This document shows positions 8,164 through 16,770 of a stretch of 64,000 nucleotides of DNA, one piece after another. The notes under the pieces are model-generated. The model saw only the letters and a list, made by a program, of their open reading frames with translations. It was not told where the DNA came from and made no database searches. The DNA is from Paludibacteraceae bacterium (GTDB lineage: Bacteria > Bacteroidota > Bacteroidia > Bacteroidales > Paludibacteraceae), in the NCBI GenBank assembly GCA_017448345.1, contig JAFSLP010000075.1:33265-97264 (forward strand), written 5' to 3'. Within the stretch, counting starts at the first letter, position 1; the number at the start of each line of letters is the position of its first letter. Made by a program: the position numbers and the translations under genes.

Positions 8164-10101
8164 TCAGAAGCGGTAGGTTACCCCGATGAGGCAGTTGATG
8201 CCCTGCGAACGGTAGCCGTAATAATACTCGTTCTTGCGGTGGAGCCAGTTGTTGACTTGCAGGAAGAGCGAGAGGTTGGGCTTGGGTTCGGGACGAAGAA
8301 CCGTACCATTTGCCATTTTGTCATTTACTATTTTATCATTTTTTTTGCCCACCCACATGTCGTATTGCAGACCGAGGTCGAGGTCAATGACCGGTTTGAG
8401 GGTATGCTCACCGTCTTTGGCTAACGCCAGCCTGCTTCCTTCGAAGCGGTTATCGGAGTAGAGCGACCAGTGGCGGTCAATCCGTCCGTCGATACGGCAG
8501 CCTATCTGCCAGTTGGCGCGGTCATAGACGGTATTGTTAGTGCCGGCATTGATGGCGTCAATCTCTGTGCAGGGAGAGGTGAAGGTGTAGCCTATCTTCT
8601 CATGCCGGAGAGCGGACCAGAAGTAATAGTCACCATAGATGTTGATACGCACGGCATCGCGGAAGTGGTAGTTGATCTGTCCGCCCACCTTTCCCCGGCT
8701 GTAGTCGCTGTAGGTGTATGCGAAATCTCCAGCCTCCATCGCTACCGGAGGTTGGTATTTCACGCCGTTATAGACAGACTGGTTGTCGGTATTGGCGATG
8801 AGGGTCATCTGGTCGAACTGCAAGGCATAGCCTCCGTGGAGTTCCAAGAGCAGGTTATGAAGCGGCCGGATATGGAATCCCAGTTCTCCATCCACGGGCG
8901 TGTATGCGCACGAGTGGTGCGAGACGATACCCGGATGGATGAGGCGGTAGCGGTTTGCCTCCATATAACTTTGCAGGCTCCCCAGTCCGTGCGAACCGGT
9001 TATATCCGCATAGATAGTCAGCCATTCGCGTGCCACCTGTGCTTCCAAGTTAATATGCGGCGAGGGAGCGAAGGAGAGGTTCTCCACGCCAGAGAGATTG
9101 TTCTTTCCGCGTCCCAGATTGAGGTCCAGATTGACGCCGAGGTGCAGGCGCAGCCGTCTGCCATGATAGGCATAATACGGCTCCACACGGAAGTTATGGC
9201 GTCCGTTATAGAGTGAGTCGGGTATGACATCCGCCAGCGAACGGAGCTGCAAGAAATTATTCTGCACATACAGCACGGCACCCACATGGTGCGCCTCGCT
9301 ATGCCAGTCAAACGACGCGTGGGTCCGTATCTGGTGTTCGGCTACGGCACCGGGTTTGGCAAAGAGCATGTAGCCCGTCTGGAGCTTGTATTGGAAGTCC
9401 TGTTTGGCATTCGCCTTGACGCCGAAGAACGCTTCTGCCGTCCAGAGGGCAGTCAGGTCTTTGGCAAGCGGAGACTGATAGTTGGAATACGCCTCCTTGT
9501 TCTTCGCCCACATGTTCCACGGCTGGGAATAGTCATACCAGTGACCGTATTTGTGGTAATAGATATTGCCACCATTGAAGCCGAAATAGAGGTCGCAAGC
9601 GGAGTAGGTGTGGGTGAAATCCAGTCCTATCTTGGTCTTACTCAAGGCGGCGAGACCCCATTCCGCCTTATGATGCGCATAGACATCAAGGATGGAGTTT
9701 TTGCCGTCATTGAGATGATAGCCGAAATCAAAGAGCGTGTTGGGGTGCCCTATGGCTCCGCGCAGGTATCCGTGATAGGGTTTGCCGGGTTCGAAGCGTG
9801 TAGGCTGCGAGAGGAGCGGATTGAAGGCGGAGCCCGGAGCGAGTTCCGCCGTGTATTCGGAATACTCGACAGGCGCAGGGTCAATCGTTGTCTCAATCAC
9901 CTCCAGTTTGGTGGATACCTTGCCTGCAGCCTGTATCACCGGCTGGAAATCCCGCTCCACGGTGACGGAACGGTTCAGGGTGCTGTCAGACTGGGCGAGA
10001 GCAGGAACAAAGACCGCTTCGCTCAAAGACAAAAGACCAAAGACAACCGATATACCGATATACCGGAATACCGATATTCCGAGAGTATTAATCCTCTTCA
10101 T
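8164..10101 (-). CDS. Outer-membrane beta-barrel protein, partner of the TPR protein (645 aa)
   Basis: An exported protein with a signal peptide ending ...VPALAQ, then a conserved N-terminal segment (LNRSVTVERDFQPVI, with ETTIDPAPVEYSEY) seen in Bacteroidales barrel proteins annotated as TonB-dependent-receptor-like. The rest is made of alternating amphipathic strands, and the last residue is Phe (GVTYRF), as expected for a BAM substrate. It has no plug domain or TonB box that I can see, so active transport is unproven. Its start overlaps the end of the upstream TPR gene by 14 bp, indicating a coupled operon. Two oddities: the signal-peptide codons are made of short repeats (10023-10085), and a loop near the C-terminus (KKNDKIVNDKMANGT) is encoded by the AAATGACC-type repeat. 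Confidence 0.7.
   Translation of the reverse strand: MKRINTLGISVFRYIGISVVFGLLSLSEAVFVPALAQSDSTLNRSVTVERDFQPVIQAAGKVSTKLEVIETTIDPAPVEYSEYTAELAPGSAFNPLLSQPTRFEPGKPYHGYLRGAIGHPNTLFDFGYHLNDGKNSILDVYAHHKAEWGLAALSKTKIGLDFTHTYSACDLYFGFNGGNIYYHKYGHWYDYSQPWNMWAKNKEAYSNYQSPLAKDLTALWTAEAFFGVKANAKQDFQYKLQTGYMLFAKPGAVAEHQIRTHASFDWHSEAHHVGAVLYVQNNFLQLRSLADVIPDSLYNGRHNFRVEPYYAYHGRRLRLHLGVNLDLNLGRGKNNLSGVENLSFAPSPHINLEAQVAREWLTIYADITGSHGLGSLQSYMEANRYRLIHPGIVSHHSCAYTPVDGELGFHIRPLHNLLLELHGGYALQFDQMTLIANTDNQSVYNGVKYQPPVAMEAGDFAYTYSDYSRGKVGGQINYHFRDAVRINIYGDYYFWSALRHEKIGYTFTSPCTEIDAINAGTNNTVYDRANWQIGCRIDGRIDRHWSLYSDNRFEGSRLALAKDGEHTLKPVIDLDLGLQYDMWVGKKNDKIVNDKMANGTVLRPEPKPNLSLFLQVNNWLHRKNEYYYGYRSQGINCLIGVTYRF
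8304..8343. repeat. AAATGACC-type repeat in the barrel gene
   Basis: On the minus strand, units such as AAATGAT, AAATGAC and AAATGGC follow one another and encode NDKIVNDKMANG in a near-C-terminal loop. The family recurs in rluD, obg and the 62 kb BspA-like gene. Confidence 0.7.
10009..10028. repeat. 20-nt dispersed element next to heptamer repeats, copy 1
   Basis: AAAGACCGCTTCGCTCAAAG occurs here and as its exact reverse complement at 15748-15767. Shorter forms (11 of 12 core bases) occur at 15896-15907 and 48221-48232. Each copy abuts a tandem repeat. Confidence 0.7.
10023..10085. repeat. Tandem repeats encoding the signal peptide of the barrel protein
   Basis: AAAGACA/AAAGACC heptamers followed by a CCGATATA/ATACCGAT series. 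On the minus strand they encode ISVFRYIGISVVFGLL, the hydrophobic core of the signal peptide. Confidence 0.7.
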
Positions 10102-13039
10102 TGTTATCCTCCTTTCTTACAGGTTTTTCCAGTTCGTCGAGTGCTGCCAAGCGTTTGCCGATGAGAGTCTGTATGTCATCCTTGGCGGTGTAGTTCTGCT
10201 GTAGCACGAGCAGGTACTGGCGTGCTTGGAAATACTCGCCTCTGTCGCGGTTGATGTCGCTGAGAAGGATGAGTGCACGTGCCAGCCAGTACTGCTGCTG
10301 GGTGTTCATCTTGGTAAACTCCATGATTTCCACCTCGGCGGCATCAAGGTCTTTGGCAGCATAGAAACTCTCGGCGAGCAGGTATTTGGCTTCCGCGCCT
10401 TGTGCGGTGCGTACCTCGGCAGAGAGGAGCTGCAGGTCCGGCTGTGCCTTTTCCCATTGCCCCAAAGCGATATAGGCTTTTGCGCGTTCGTAGAGTGCTT
10501 CCTTGCGTGTGTCATCGCTCAGCGGCGTGTCGGAGAGAATCTGTTCGGCGATGTCGATGGTAGCCTGATGGCGTGCGAGAGCTTGATTACAGCGCAGGAT
10601 GCCGAGGCGTGCCACGGTAGCGTTCTCCCGTGACGAGGCGAGGGCATGCATCTTGTAGAACCCGTCAAGGGCGCAGGTGTAGTCTCCTTTGTCATAACAG
10701 ATTTCCGCCACGCGTGTAGCCGCTTCCTCCTGATAGGGGTTGGCAGCAGTCTCGGCGAGAATGATATAGTGCCCCAAGGCGTCGGAGGTCTTGCCCAACC
10801 GGTAATAGGAGTCGGCAAGGTAATAGCGTGCGGATGTGCAGTAGCGTCCTCCTGCACAATACTGCGTGATGTAGTTGTTGAGCGAGACAGCAGCTTTCTG
10901 GTACGACGCCTGCATATACTGCATCTCCGCCGCCGCATAGAGCAGACTGTCCTCCTGTGTGGAGACGGTCATGTTCATCTTGGCGAGGGACTTGGTGTAG
11001 GCGAGGTATTCGTTCACGTTGCCCTGCTCCACATACAATGCCTGTAATGCTTCCAGTGCTGTGTAAGCCTCCTCCGTAGCCGGATATTTCTCTATCGTGC
11101 GTCGGTAAGCTGCAATGGCTTGGTCGTTGTTGCCAAGGTTGCGGTAGAGCATCGCCCTCTCCAGCGACGCCTTGCGTGCCAGCGAGGAGTGGGGATAGGC
11201 GTTGAGCAGCTGCTCGTAGGTGACGATAGCGCCCCGTTCGTCGTTCTGCTCCAGTTGTGCACGTGCCGTCTCATAGACACCGTCATCGGCGTAGTCCGAC
11301 TTGGGATAGCGTTTGACGAGTTCGCGCAGGACGCTGATTTTCTCTGCATACTTACGCTGCAAGCCGAGTGCGTATCCGCGTTGGAAGAGCGCATAGTCGG
11401 CTCCGGCTGCCTGCAGTCTGCTGACCTGTGTATAATAGGTGATAGCGGACTGGAACTGGCGTGCGTTGAAATAGCAGTCACCGATACGGTTAAGGGCATC
11501 GGCGTAGGTGGGGTCGGTGGCGTCTGCCGCATCTATATAGGCTGAGAAGGCGTCACGCGCCTTGCCGTACTCGTTCTGTGAGAAAGCGCAGTATCCCTGC
11601 AGGTATCGTGCAATGCCGTAGTTGGCGGACTTGCGGGCGTCGGGACGGGCGAAGAAGTACGTCAGGTCCTTCTCGCACGCCATGTAACTGCGCAGACGGT
11701 AATAGGCTTCCGCCCGCACGTAATATGCCTCCGTGGTGTATTTGTCGGACTCGCCGGCATGGCTGATGACCTCAGTCATCCACTCTGCCGACTGCTGCAT
11801 CTTGCCCTGCAGGAAATTATCCGCGCCCAGTTGGTAACGCAGGTACTGCTTGGTCTCGCGCATCTTGGGCGAGGGGTTTGGGATGGAGTCCAGCGTGGCG
11901 ATGGCAGCGGCATAGTTCTTACTCTGCATCAGTGCATCGGAGAGGAGGCGGTAGATACTGCCTTCGTACTTGGAGTCCGGGAAGCGGTGCAGGAAGTCAT
12001 TGAAGGCGCGAACGGACTCGCCCAAGGCGCTGGAGGACTGATAGGTGCAGAGGGTGTAGTTGTAACTGGCTTCTTCTGTCACGGCGGGTGTCAGTCCGAA
12101 GCCTGCTGCGGCTTGGTAGGACAGTTTCGCCTGCTCCGGCTGGTTGAGCTTGACATAAGCATTACCCATCGCCAGACAGGTAGCCTCAGAGAGTGTGTCT
12201 TTCTCCTGTTTGACCTGCTTGTATGCTTTGACAGCGGCTTCATAGTCGCCGGACCGGAACGCGGCATTCCCGAGCATATACATGTCGTTGCGCAGCGGCT
12301 CAGCTTTCTGTTCCGATGCCGAGGCGAGGTAGCTGTTCAGGTGCTCAGTCGCCTTGGCATAGTCCTGCTTGAGGTAAGCCATCTCTCCCAAGATACGGTG
12401 CAGTTCTCCGTTATTGAGGCTCTCCGGGTGTTCGCGAAGCAGCGTGCTGGCACGTGCCTCCGCCTCTTCGTAGTTACCCTGCGCATAATACAGCTGCACC
12501 AGATAATAGGGGACGGTCTTGTCGTACTGAGGAGTGTTCTCCAAGTGCTTGAAGGCAGGCAGCGCCTTGTCGTATTTCTCCAGTTTATACATGCAATAGG
12601 CATAATAATAGGTGCCGCGCGTGGTGTGGCGGCTCGTGCCTTTGCTCAGTTGGGAGAAATAGACAGATGCCCGCTGGTACTCCTGCATCATCAGATAGGC
12701 GTATCCGCGATAGAACGAATAGTCGGTCTGATGGGGACGTGTGAGCACCTGCGGGTTGAGCGCCTCAAACACTTTGAGTGCCTGTTTGTAATGCCCTTTC
12801 TCCACCTGCAGGACACCCTGCATGAACTTCACCTCGTCGGCGAAGGTGGTGTATGGGTATGCCTCCAAGTAGGTCTTGAGGTCGCGCTGCAGCAGCTTGT
12901 CGCGTCCGTCAAAACGGGCTTCAAGAGCTTGGTAGCGCGTCTCCATCTCCGTTGTCTGGGCTGTAGAACGGACAAAGGGACAAAGTACCAAATACAAGGT
13001 ACAAAGGGTCGTGATTACGTACTGTCGTAATGACGTCAT
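10088..13039 (-). CDS. Large exported TPR-repeat protein (983 aa)
   Basis: The protein has a signal peptide (hydrophobic TTLCTLYLVLCPFV, then TAQ) and then almost entirely tetratricopeptide repeats, visible as recurring patterns such as YYYAYCMYKLEKYDKALPAF and YYLADSYYRLGKTSDALGHY across the whole length. Such proteins are scaffolds for complexes in the periplasm or at the outer membrane. It starts 12 bp after the potD stop and overlaps the downstream barrel gene by 14 bp, so the TPR protein and barrel are probably a functional pair, as in other Bacteroidales. The C-terminus is acidic (KEDNNEED). The signal-peptide codons are built from repeats (12970-13012). No enzymatic domain is visible. 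Confidence 0.75.
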   Translation of the reverse strand: MTSLRQYVITTLCTLYLVLCPFVRSTAQTTEMETRYQALEARFDGRDKLLQRDLKTYLEAYPYTTFADEVKFMQGVLQVEKGHYKQALKVFEALNPQVLTRPHQTDYSFYRGYAYLMMQEYQRASVYFSQLSKGTSRHTTRGTYYYAYCMYKLEKYDKALPAFKHLENTPQYDKTVPYYLVQLYYAQGNYEEAEARASTLLREHPESLNNGELHRILGEMAYLKQDYAKATEHLNSYLASASEQKAEPLRNDMYMLGNAAFRSGDYEAAVKAYKQVKQEKDTLSEATCLAMGNAYVKLNQPEQAKLSYQAAAGFGLTPAVTEEASYNYTLCTYQSSSALGESVRAFNDFLHRFPDSKYEGSIYRLLSDALMQSKNYAAAIATLDSIPNPSPKMRETKQYLRYQLGADNFLQGKMQQSAEWMTEVISHAGESDKYTTEAYYVRAEAYYRLRSYMACEKDLTYFFARPDARKSANYGIARYLQGYCAFSQNEYGKARDAFSAYIDAADATDPTYADALNRIGDCYFNARQFQSAITYYTQVSRLQAAGADYALFQRGYALGLQRKYAEKISVLRELVKRYPKSDYADDGVYETARAQLEQNDERGAIVTYEQLLNAYPHSSLARKASLERAMLYRNLGNNDQAIAAYRRTIEKYPATEEAYTALEALQALYVEQGNVNEYLAYTKSLAKMNMTVSTQEDSLLYAAAEMQYMQASYQKAAVSLNNYITQYCAGGRYCTSARYYLADSYYRLGKTSDALGHYIILAETAANPYQEEAATRVAEICYDKGDYTCALDGFYKMHALASSRENATVARLGILRCNQALARHQATIDIAEQILSDTPLSDDTRKEALYERAKAYIALGQWEKAQPDLQLLSAEVRTAQGAEAKYLLAESFYAAKDLDAAEVEIMEFTKMNTQQQYWLARALILLSDINRDRGEYFQARQYLLVLQQNYTAKDDIQTLIGKRLAALDELEKPVRKEDNNEED
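12970..13012. repeat. Heptamer-type repeats in the TPR-protein signal peptide
   Basis: Units of the GGACAAA/GTACAAA/TACAAGG type run in tandem. Read on the minus strand they encode TTLCTLYLVLCPFV. The same words occur at 44828-44863 and upstream of adk. Confidence 0.7.
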
Positions 13040-13051
13040 AATAAGAGTTTT

Positions 13052-14311
13052 TTATCGTGCTAATTTGATTTCATTCCACATCTCCAGCAGCATCTCCTGT
13101 GCATCGCCTGCGTCGTGCATCAGCGCGCAGCGGTCGATGATACTCTTGTCGGCATAATAAACGGGATTGAGGTGCAGTGCGTGCGGGTCGAGCATTTCAT
13201 CCCCTACTTTGATGGGTTCGTCGCCGAAGAAATAGGAAGCATCAACGGTCTCGGGCCACTCCTCCTCGTCGTTCTGCTCGGCAAGGATGACAGCGGCAGC
13301 TTCGGGTCCGCCTGCGCAGGATACATAGCCTATCTCGTCCATGTTAGCCAGTGCGTTGTCGGCACGGCACATATAGTCGATGAAATAGGTGGCAGCCTTC
13401 ACGTTCTTGGCAAATTTAGGAATCACCCATCCGTCGAACCATACGTTGGAGCCTTCCTGCGGCACGATATAGTCCAGCATCACGCCCATGTCGGCAGCTT
13501 CCTCGATGGCAAACTGTGCATCGCCGGACCAGCTGAGGTTGAGCCATGCCTTGCCTTTGGTCATCTCTTCCTTGCCGAAATCGACCTCCCAGCCGCATAT
13601 CTGTTTCTTGGCTTTGAGCAGGATGTCTTTGACAGCAGCCACGCGCTTGGGAGTGATGTTACGCACCAGCTCGTCGCGGTTGACTCTGCCAGCCTCTATA
13701 TCGTCGGCAAAAGCATAGAGCACGAGGACGGAATAGACATCGCGGAACGCATCTTTCATCAGGATACGGTTCTCGAACTTGGGGTCGAGCACAGCCCCCC
13801 AGCTGAGCAGGTCCTCGCGGTTGACGAACTGCGGGTTGTAAATGAAACCGGTAGTGCCCCACATATAGCCCACGGTGTAGTCGCTGACCTTGATGTCGTG
13901 TCTCGGAGCCATCTGCTGGAACTTGCCGGTAACGAAGGGCGAGATGTTGTCAAAATACCAGATGGAGTCCGGGATGAGCTCTTTTTGGATAGGCAGGATG
14001 AGGTCTTTCTTCAGCATCCGCTCAATGATATACTCGGACGGGCAGAAGACATCATAGTCCTCGTGTCCCACCTCAATCTTGGTGAGGGCTGTCTCGTTGA
14101 TGTCGAAGGTCTCATAGACAAGCTCCACTTTCTCGCCGGTCTGGTCGAAATACCACTGCTCGAAGTTCGCCTTGACGTCCTCGTCGATATAGTCCGCCCA
14201 GTTGAGCACTTTGAGCTGGTGTGCACGGTCGGTACCGGTACAGGAACAGAGTATTAGCGCGAGTGCCAATACAATTGAGAATTGAGAATTGAGAATTGAG
14301 AATTTTTTCAT
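13052..14311 (-). CDS. potD: Spermidine/putrescine ABC transporter substrate-binding lipoprotein
   Basis: The periplasmic polyamine receptor of the Pot importer. The N-terminus is a lipoprotein signal ending in LILCSC, with the lipobox Cys at about residue 23. The mature part starts with the family motif LKVLNWADYIDEDV. Further typical blocks are YDVFCPSEYIIERM, GYMWGTTGFIYNP, NVWFDGWVIPKFAKN and the C-terminal helix. Length (419 aa) is slightly above the usual 350-370. It is the last pot gene; the order on the minus strand is potA-potB-potC-potD. The signal peptide contains FSILNSQFSI, encoded by four copies of the heptamer AATTGAG. Whether it binds putrescine or spermidine cannot be decided. 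Confidence 0.9.
   Translation of the reverse strand: MKKFSILNSQFSIVLALALILCSCTGTDRAHQLKVLNWADYIDEDVKANFEQWYFDQTGEKVELVYETFDINETALTKIEVGHEDYDVFCPSEYIIERMLKKDLILPIQKELIPDSIWYFDNISPFVTGKFQQMAPRHDIKVSDYTVGYMWGTTGFIYNPQFVNREDLLSWGAVLDPKFENRILMKDAFRDVYSVLVLYAFADDIEAGRVNRDELVRNITPKRVAAVKDILLKAKKQICGWEVDFGKEEMTKGKAWLNLSWSGDAQFAIEEAADMGVMLDYIVPQEGSNVWFDGWVIPKFAKNVKAATYFIDYMCRADNALANMDEIGYVSCAGGPEAAAVILAEQNDEEEWPETVDASYFFGDEPIKVGDEMLDPHALHLNPVYYADKSIIDRCALMHDAGDAQEMLLEMWNEIKLAR
14272..14304. repeat. Heptamer repeat (GAGAATT) in the potD signal peptide
   Basis: Over four perfect 7-nt units in a row. Because 7 is not a multiple of 3, the reading frame shifts through the unit and gives FSILNSQFSI. Confidence 0.85.
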
Positions 14312-14395
14312 AACGGTTATATTTTAGGGGTTGATATTATTATCCGGTGAACCGGAGTACCAGTATATTGGTAAACAGGTAAACTGTAATCGGTT
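14312..14395. other. potC-potD intergenic spacer
   Basis: 84 bp holding small imperfect repeats (CCGGTGAACCGG palindrome, GGTAAACAGGTAAAC). No convincing promoter or terminator is visible, consistent with read-through from potC to potD. Confidence 0.4.
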
Positions 14396-15913
14396 CTATT
14401 TCTTCTCTTCTTTGGCAGCACGGATGTTGATATAGACAAGCACCGTCAGCATGACGAGCAGAATGATGGTGAACAGCGGCCGCAGTTCGGGTGTCAGTCC
14501 TCCTTTGCGCGCATCGGAATAGATGAAGGTGGACAATGTCTCCAAACCTCCTGAGCCTTTGGTGAAGAACGTCACGCCGAAGTCGTCCACGGAGAGCGTG
14601 AGGGCGAGAATGAACCCGCTAATCATCCCGGGCCACAACTCCGGCAGCATCACCATGCGCAGCGCTTGGGCAGGTGTCGCGCCGAGGTCGAGTGCCGCCT
14701 CATAGGTGTTCGGGTTCATACGGCTCAGACGCGGCAGGACGCTCAGCACCACATAGGGTGTGCAGAACACCACATGGGCGATGCAAACGGTAGCCAGTCC
14801 CTGACTCATGCCCAGTGCCACAAAGAGCAGGAAGAGCGAGATACCGGTGATGATGTCCGGGTTAATCATCGGCACGGAGTTGAGGAAACTGACCACTTTG
14901 CGCTGGCGCGCGCGCATGTTGTATATACCTATTGCTGCAAGTGTGCCGAGCAGGGTAGAGCTGACGGCGGCGACCAGTGCGATGACGACGGTGTACCAGA
15001 TAGCACTGTTCAGCCCTGCGTCCGCCTGTCCTGTGAAGAGGTTGGCGTACAGGTCAAGCGAGAAGCCCGTCCAGTTGCCAAGGACCTTGCTCTTTGTGAA
15101 CGAGAAGACGGCAATGAGGGCTATCGGCGCATAGAGGACGAGCAGCAGCAGCCAGAGGTATAGCTGCGCGCCGTAATGGCGTCTCTTACCCATACGCTTC
15201 CGGCGGAGCGTCTCCTGCTCCACAGAGCTCAGTTCCCGCTCTTTTCTCCGCTGTAGGACCACCAAGCAAGCATAGGCGGCGCCTGCGGCGAACAGTAATC
15301 CTGCAAAGACCCACCATATCCATCCTTGGCTGCGGCTGCTGCCTGTCTCCTTATGCAGATATTGCACAAAGGCGTTTCTGCCGTTCGCCACCAAGACGCG
15401 CTGGTTGCGGTTCTTGGGCTCTTTCTTGCTCCGCCAGACGGTCCAGACGACTTCGTCGCTCTCGTGGTAGCAGAAGACGCTGTCACCCCACGCGGTCAGG
15501 TCCTCTTCGCCCGGATGCGCAAAGATGAAATCCACGGTGTCGCGCCCTTCGTCGTAGCGCAACGGCTCGTATTTGCCGCCGTCATAGAGCCGGATATTCA
15601 CTTTCTCGGTCTCATAGACGGCAGGGAAGTTATCCAGCAGTTCCACTTCGTCCGTCGCCGCCATACGCAGCGTGTAGGTCAGGTTGGACTGGGCAAATGA
15701 GAATACAGAGTACAGAATACAGAGTACAGACAAAATCAGTCTATATTCTTTGAGCGAAGCGGTCTTTATTCTTAGCCTCTCGGCACGATTATTTCTTAGC
15801 CTTTCGGCACGATTATTTCTTAGCCTCTCGGCACGATTATTTCTTAGCCTTTCGGCACGATTATTTCTTAGCCTTTCGGCACGATTATTTCTTTTAGCGT
15901 AGCGGTCTATCAT
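14396..15913 (-). CDS. potC: PotC-type polyamine permease with unusual N-terminal extracytoplasmic extension (505 aa)
   Basis: The C-terminal ~255 residues are a standard PotC permease: six predicted membrane segments and the EAA loop (YEAALDLGATPAQALRMVMLP) that contacts PotA. Before it come about 250 extra residues: five exact copies of NNRAERLR (residues 9-48), a signal-anchor-like segment (LILSVLCILYSVFSFAQ), a ~120-residue domain (TLRMAATDEVELLDNFPAVY ... FVQYLHKETG), one further TM helix and a basic linker (RRKRMGKRRH). PotC is normally about 260 aa, so this looks like a fusion with a small exported domain. The start ATG overlaps the potB stop (ATGA) and follows GGAGGG, supporting this long start. 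An internal start near IKTASLKEYR would drop the repeat. Confidence 0.8.
   Translation of the reverse strand: MIDRYAKRNNRAERLRNNRAERLRNNRAERLRNNRAERLRNNRAERLRIKTASLKEYRLILSVLCILYSVFSFAQSNLTYTLRMAATDEVELLDNFPAVYETEKVNIRLYDGGKYEPLRYDEGRDTVDFIFAHPGEEDLTAWGDSVFCYHESDEVVWTVWRSKKEPKNRNQRVLVANGRNAFVQYLHKETGSSRSQGWIWWVFAGLLFAAGAAYACLVVLQRRKERELSSVEQETLRRKRMGKRRHYGAQLYLWLLLLVLYAPIALIAVFSFTKSKVLGNWTGFSLDLYANLFTGQADAGLNSAIWYTVVIALVAAVSSTLLGTLAAIGIYNMRARQRKVVSFLNSVPMINPDIITGISLFLLFVALGMSQGLATVCIAHVVFCTPYVVLSVLPRLSRMNPNTYEAALDLGATPAQALRMVMLPELWPGMISGFILALTLSVDDFGVTFFTKGSGGLETLSTFIYSDARKGGLTPELRPLFTIILLVMLTVLVYINIRAAKEEKK
15701..15729. repeat. Heptamer repeat (ACAGAGT/ACAGAAT) in potC
   Basis: Four 7-nt units encode LCILYSVFS, the hydrophobic segment that looks like a signal anchor at the start of the extra domain of PotC. 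Confidence 0.75.
15748..15767. repeat. 20-nt dispersed element, copy 2 (inverted)
   Basis: Exact reverse complement of 10009-10028. It lies between the ACAGAGT heptamer block and the 24-bp repeat block of potC and encodes KTASLK. Confidence 0.7.
15771..15890. repeat. Five tandem 24-bp repeats at the start of potC
   Basis: Five 24-bp units (CTTAGCC[T/C]TT-type start, then CGGCACGATTATTT on the plus strand) with a single variable base. On the minus strand each codes for NNRAERLR. Near-perfect identity suggests recent expansion and possible copy-number variation between cells. Confidence 0.95.
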
Positions 15914-16704
15914 ATCATCCCTCCTTTCTCTGTTTCGGAGCTGTTGTCGCCGAAGAAAGACGTAAGACCGATGATGATGAGCAGCACGAGGCTGAGTACA
16001 GCGCCGTAGTTCAGCAGGTCGGTCGTGGTGATATAGTCCTGAATAAGCGAACCGAACAGTTTGATGTTGTTATGCGTCAGCAGTTCCGCAATGGCGAACG
16101 TGGAGACCGTAGGCATGAAAACCATCACGATGCCGCTATAGACACCGGGCATGGACAGGGGCACGATAACTTTCCAGAAACATACCCAGCGGTTGGCTCC
16201 GAGGTCCTGTGCCGCCTCGACAAGTGAGGTGTCCATCTTCTGCAGCGTGTTGTAGATGGGATAAATCATAAACGGCAGGTAGTCGTAACAGAGTCCGAAA
16301 AGCAGCGCTCCCTCGCCCAAAGGCAGCCCGAAGATGTTGAACAGCTCCACGGTAGCCACGGTGCGGAGGAGGAAATTAATCCACATCGGCAGGATAAACA
16401 GCATCGCCATCACTTTAGGCGTCTTGAAATCCTCAGCAGCCATGAAATAGGCGGCAGGATAGCCGATGAGGAGACATATGGCGGTATTGAAGACCGCTAT
16501 CATGAGCGAATACAGGAAGGTCTGTATCGCCTCGCTATGCGTGAAGAACTTCGCAAAATTACGGAGCGTGAAATGCCCCTCAATGTCCGTGAAGGCATAT
16601 ACGCCGACCAAGAGCAGCGGCAGCACCACGAAGAGAAGCATAAACAGCACATATGGCCAAGCCCATGTCCGACGCGAAGAAGCTATTTGAAGTATCTTAC
16701 TCAT
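15910..16704 (-). CDS. potB: PotB-type polyamine ABC transporter permease (264 aa)
   Basis: Inner-membrane permease of normal family length with six predicted membrane segments. It opens with WPYVLFMLLFVVLPLLLVGV. The cytoplasmic EAA loop (VEAAQDLGANRWVCFWKVIVP) is intact. Its stop overlaps the potC start (ATGA), so PotB and PotC are probably made in equal amounts. The start codon and the 57-bp gap to potA lie within an AAATGACC-type repeat tract, so upstream translation signals are unusual. Neighbouring potA, potC and potD support the assignment. Confidence 0.9.
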   Translation of the reverse strand: MSKILQIASSRRTWAWPYVLFMLLFVVLPLLLVGVYAFTDIEGHFTLRNFAKFFTHSEAIQTFLYSLMIAVFNTAICLLIGYPAAYFMAAEDFKTPKVMAMLFILPMWINFLLRTVATVELFNIFGLPLGEGALLFGLCYDYLPFMIYPIYNTLQKMDTSLVEAAQDLGANRWVCFWKVIVPLSMPGVYSGIVMVFMPTVSTFAIAELLTHNNIKLFGSLIQDYITTTDLLNYGAVLSLVLLIIIGLTSFFGDNSSETEKGGMI

Positions 16705-16770
16705 TTACTATTTGGTCATTTACCATTTGTTCATTTATTCATTTACCATTTATTCATTTATTTAGTCATT
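16701..16770. repeat. AAATGACC-type repeat filling the potA-potB gap
   Basis: About nine imperfect 7- to 8-nt units (minus strand AAATGAA, AAATGGT, AAATGAC) cover the whole gap. They supply the stop and last codons of potA and run into the potB start codon. Confidence 0.8.

Noticed and set aside
11759-13030. A 423-codon open frame antisense to the TPR gene, and similar ones at 9286-10164 and 13115-14257
   Set aside because: Mirror images of biased codons in well-supported genes.
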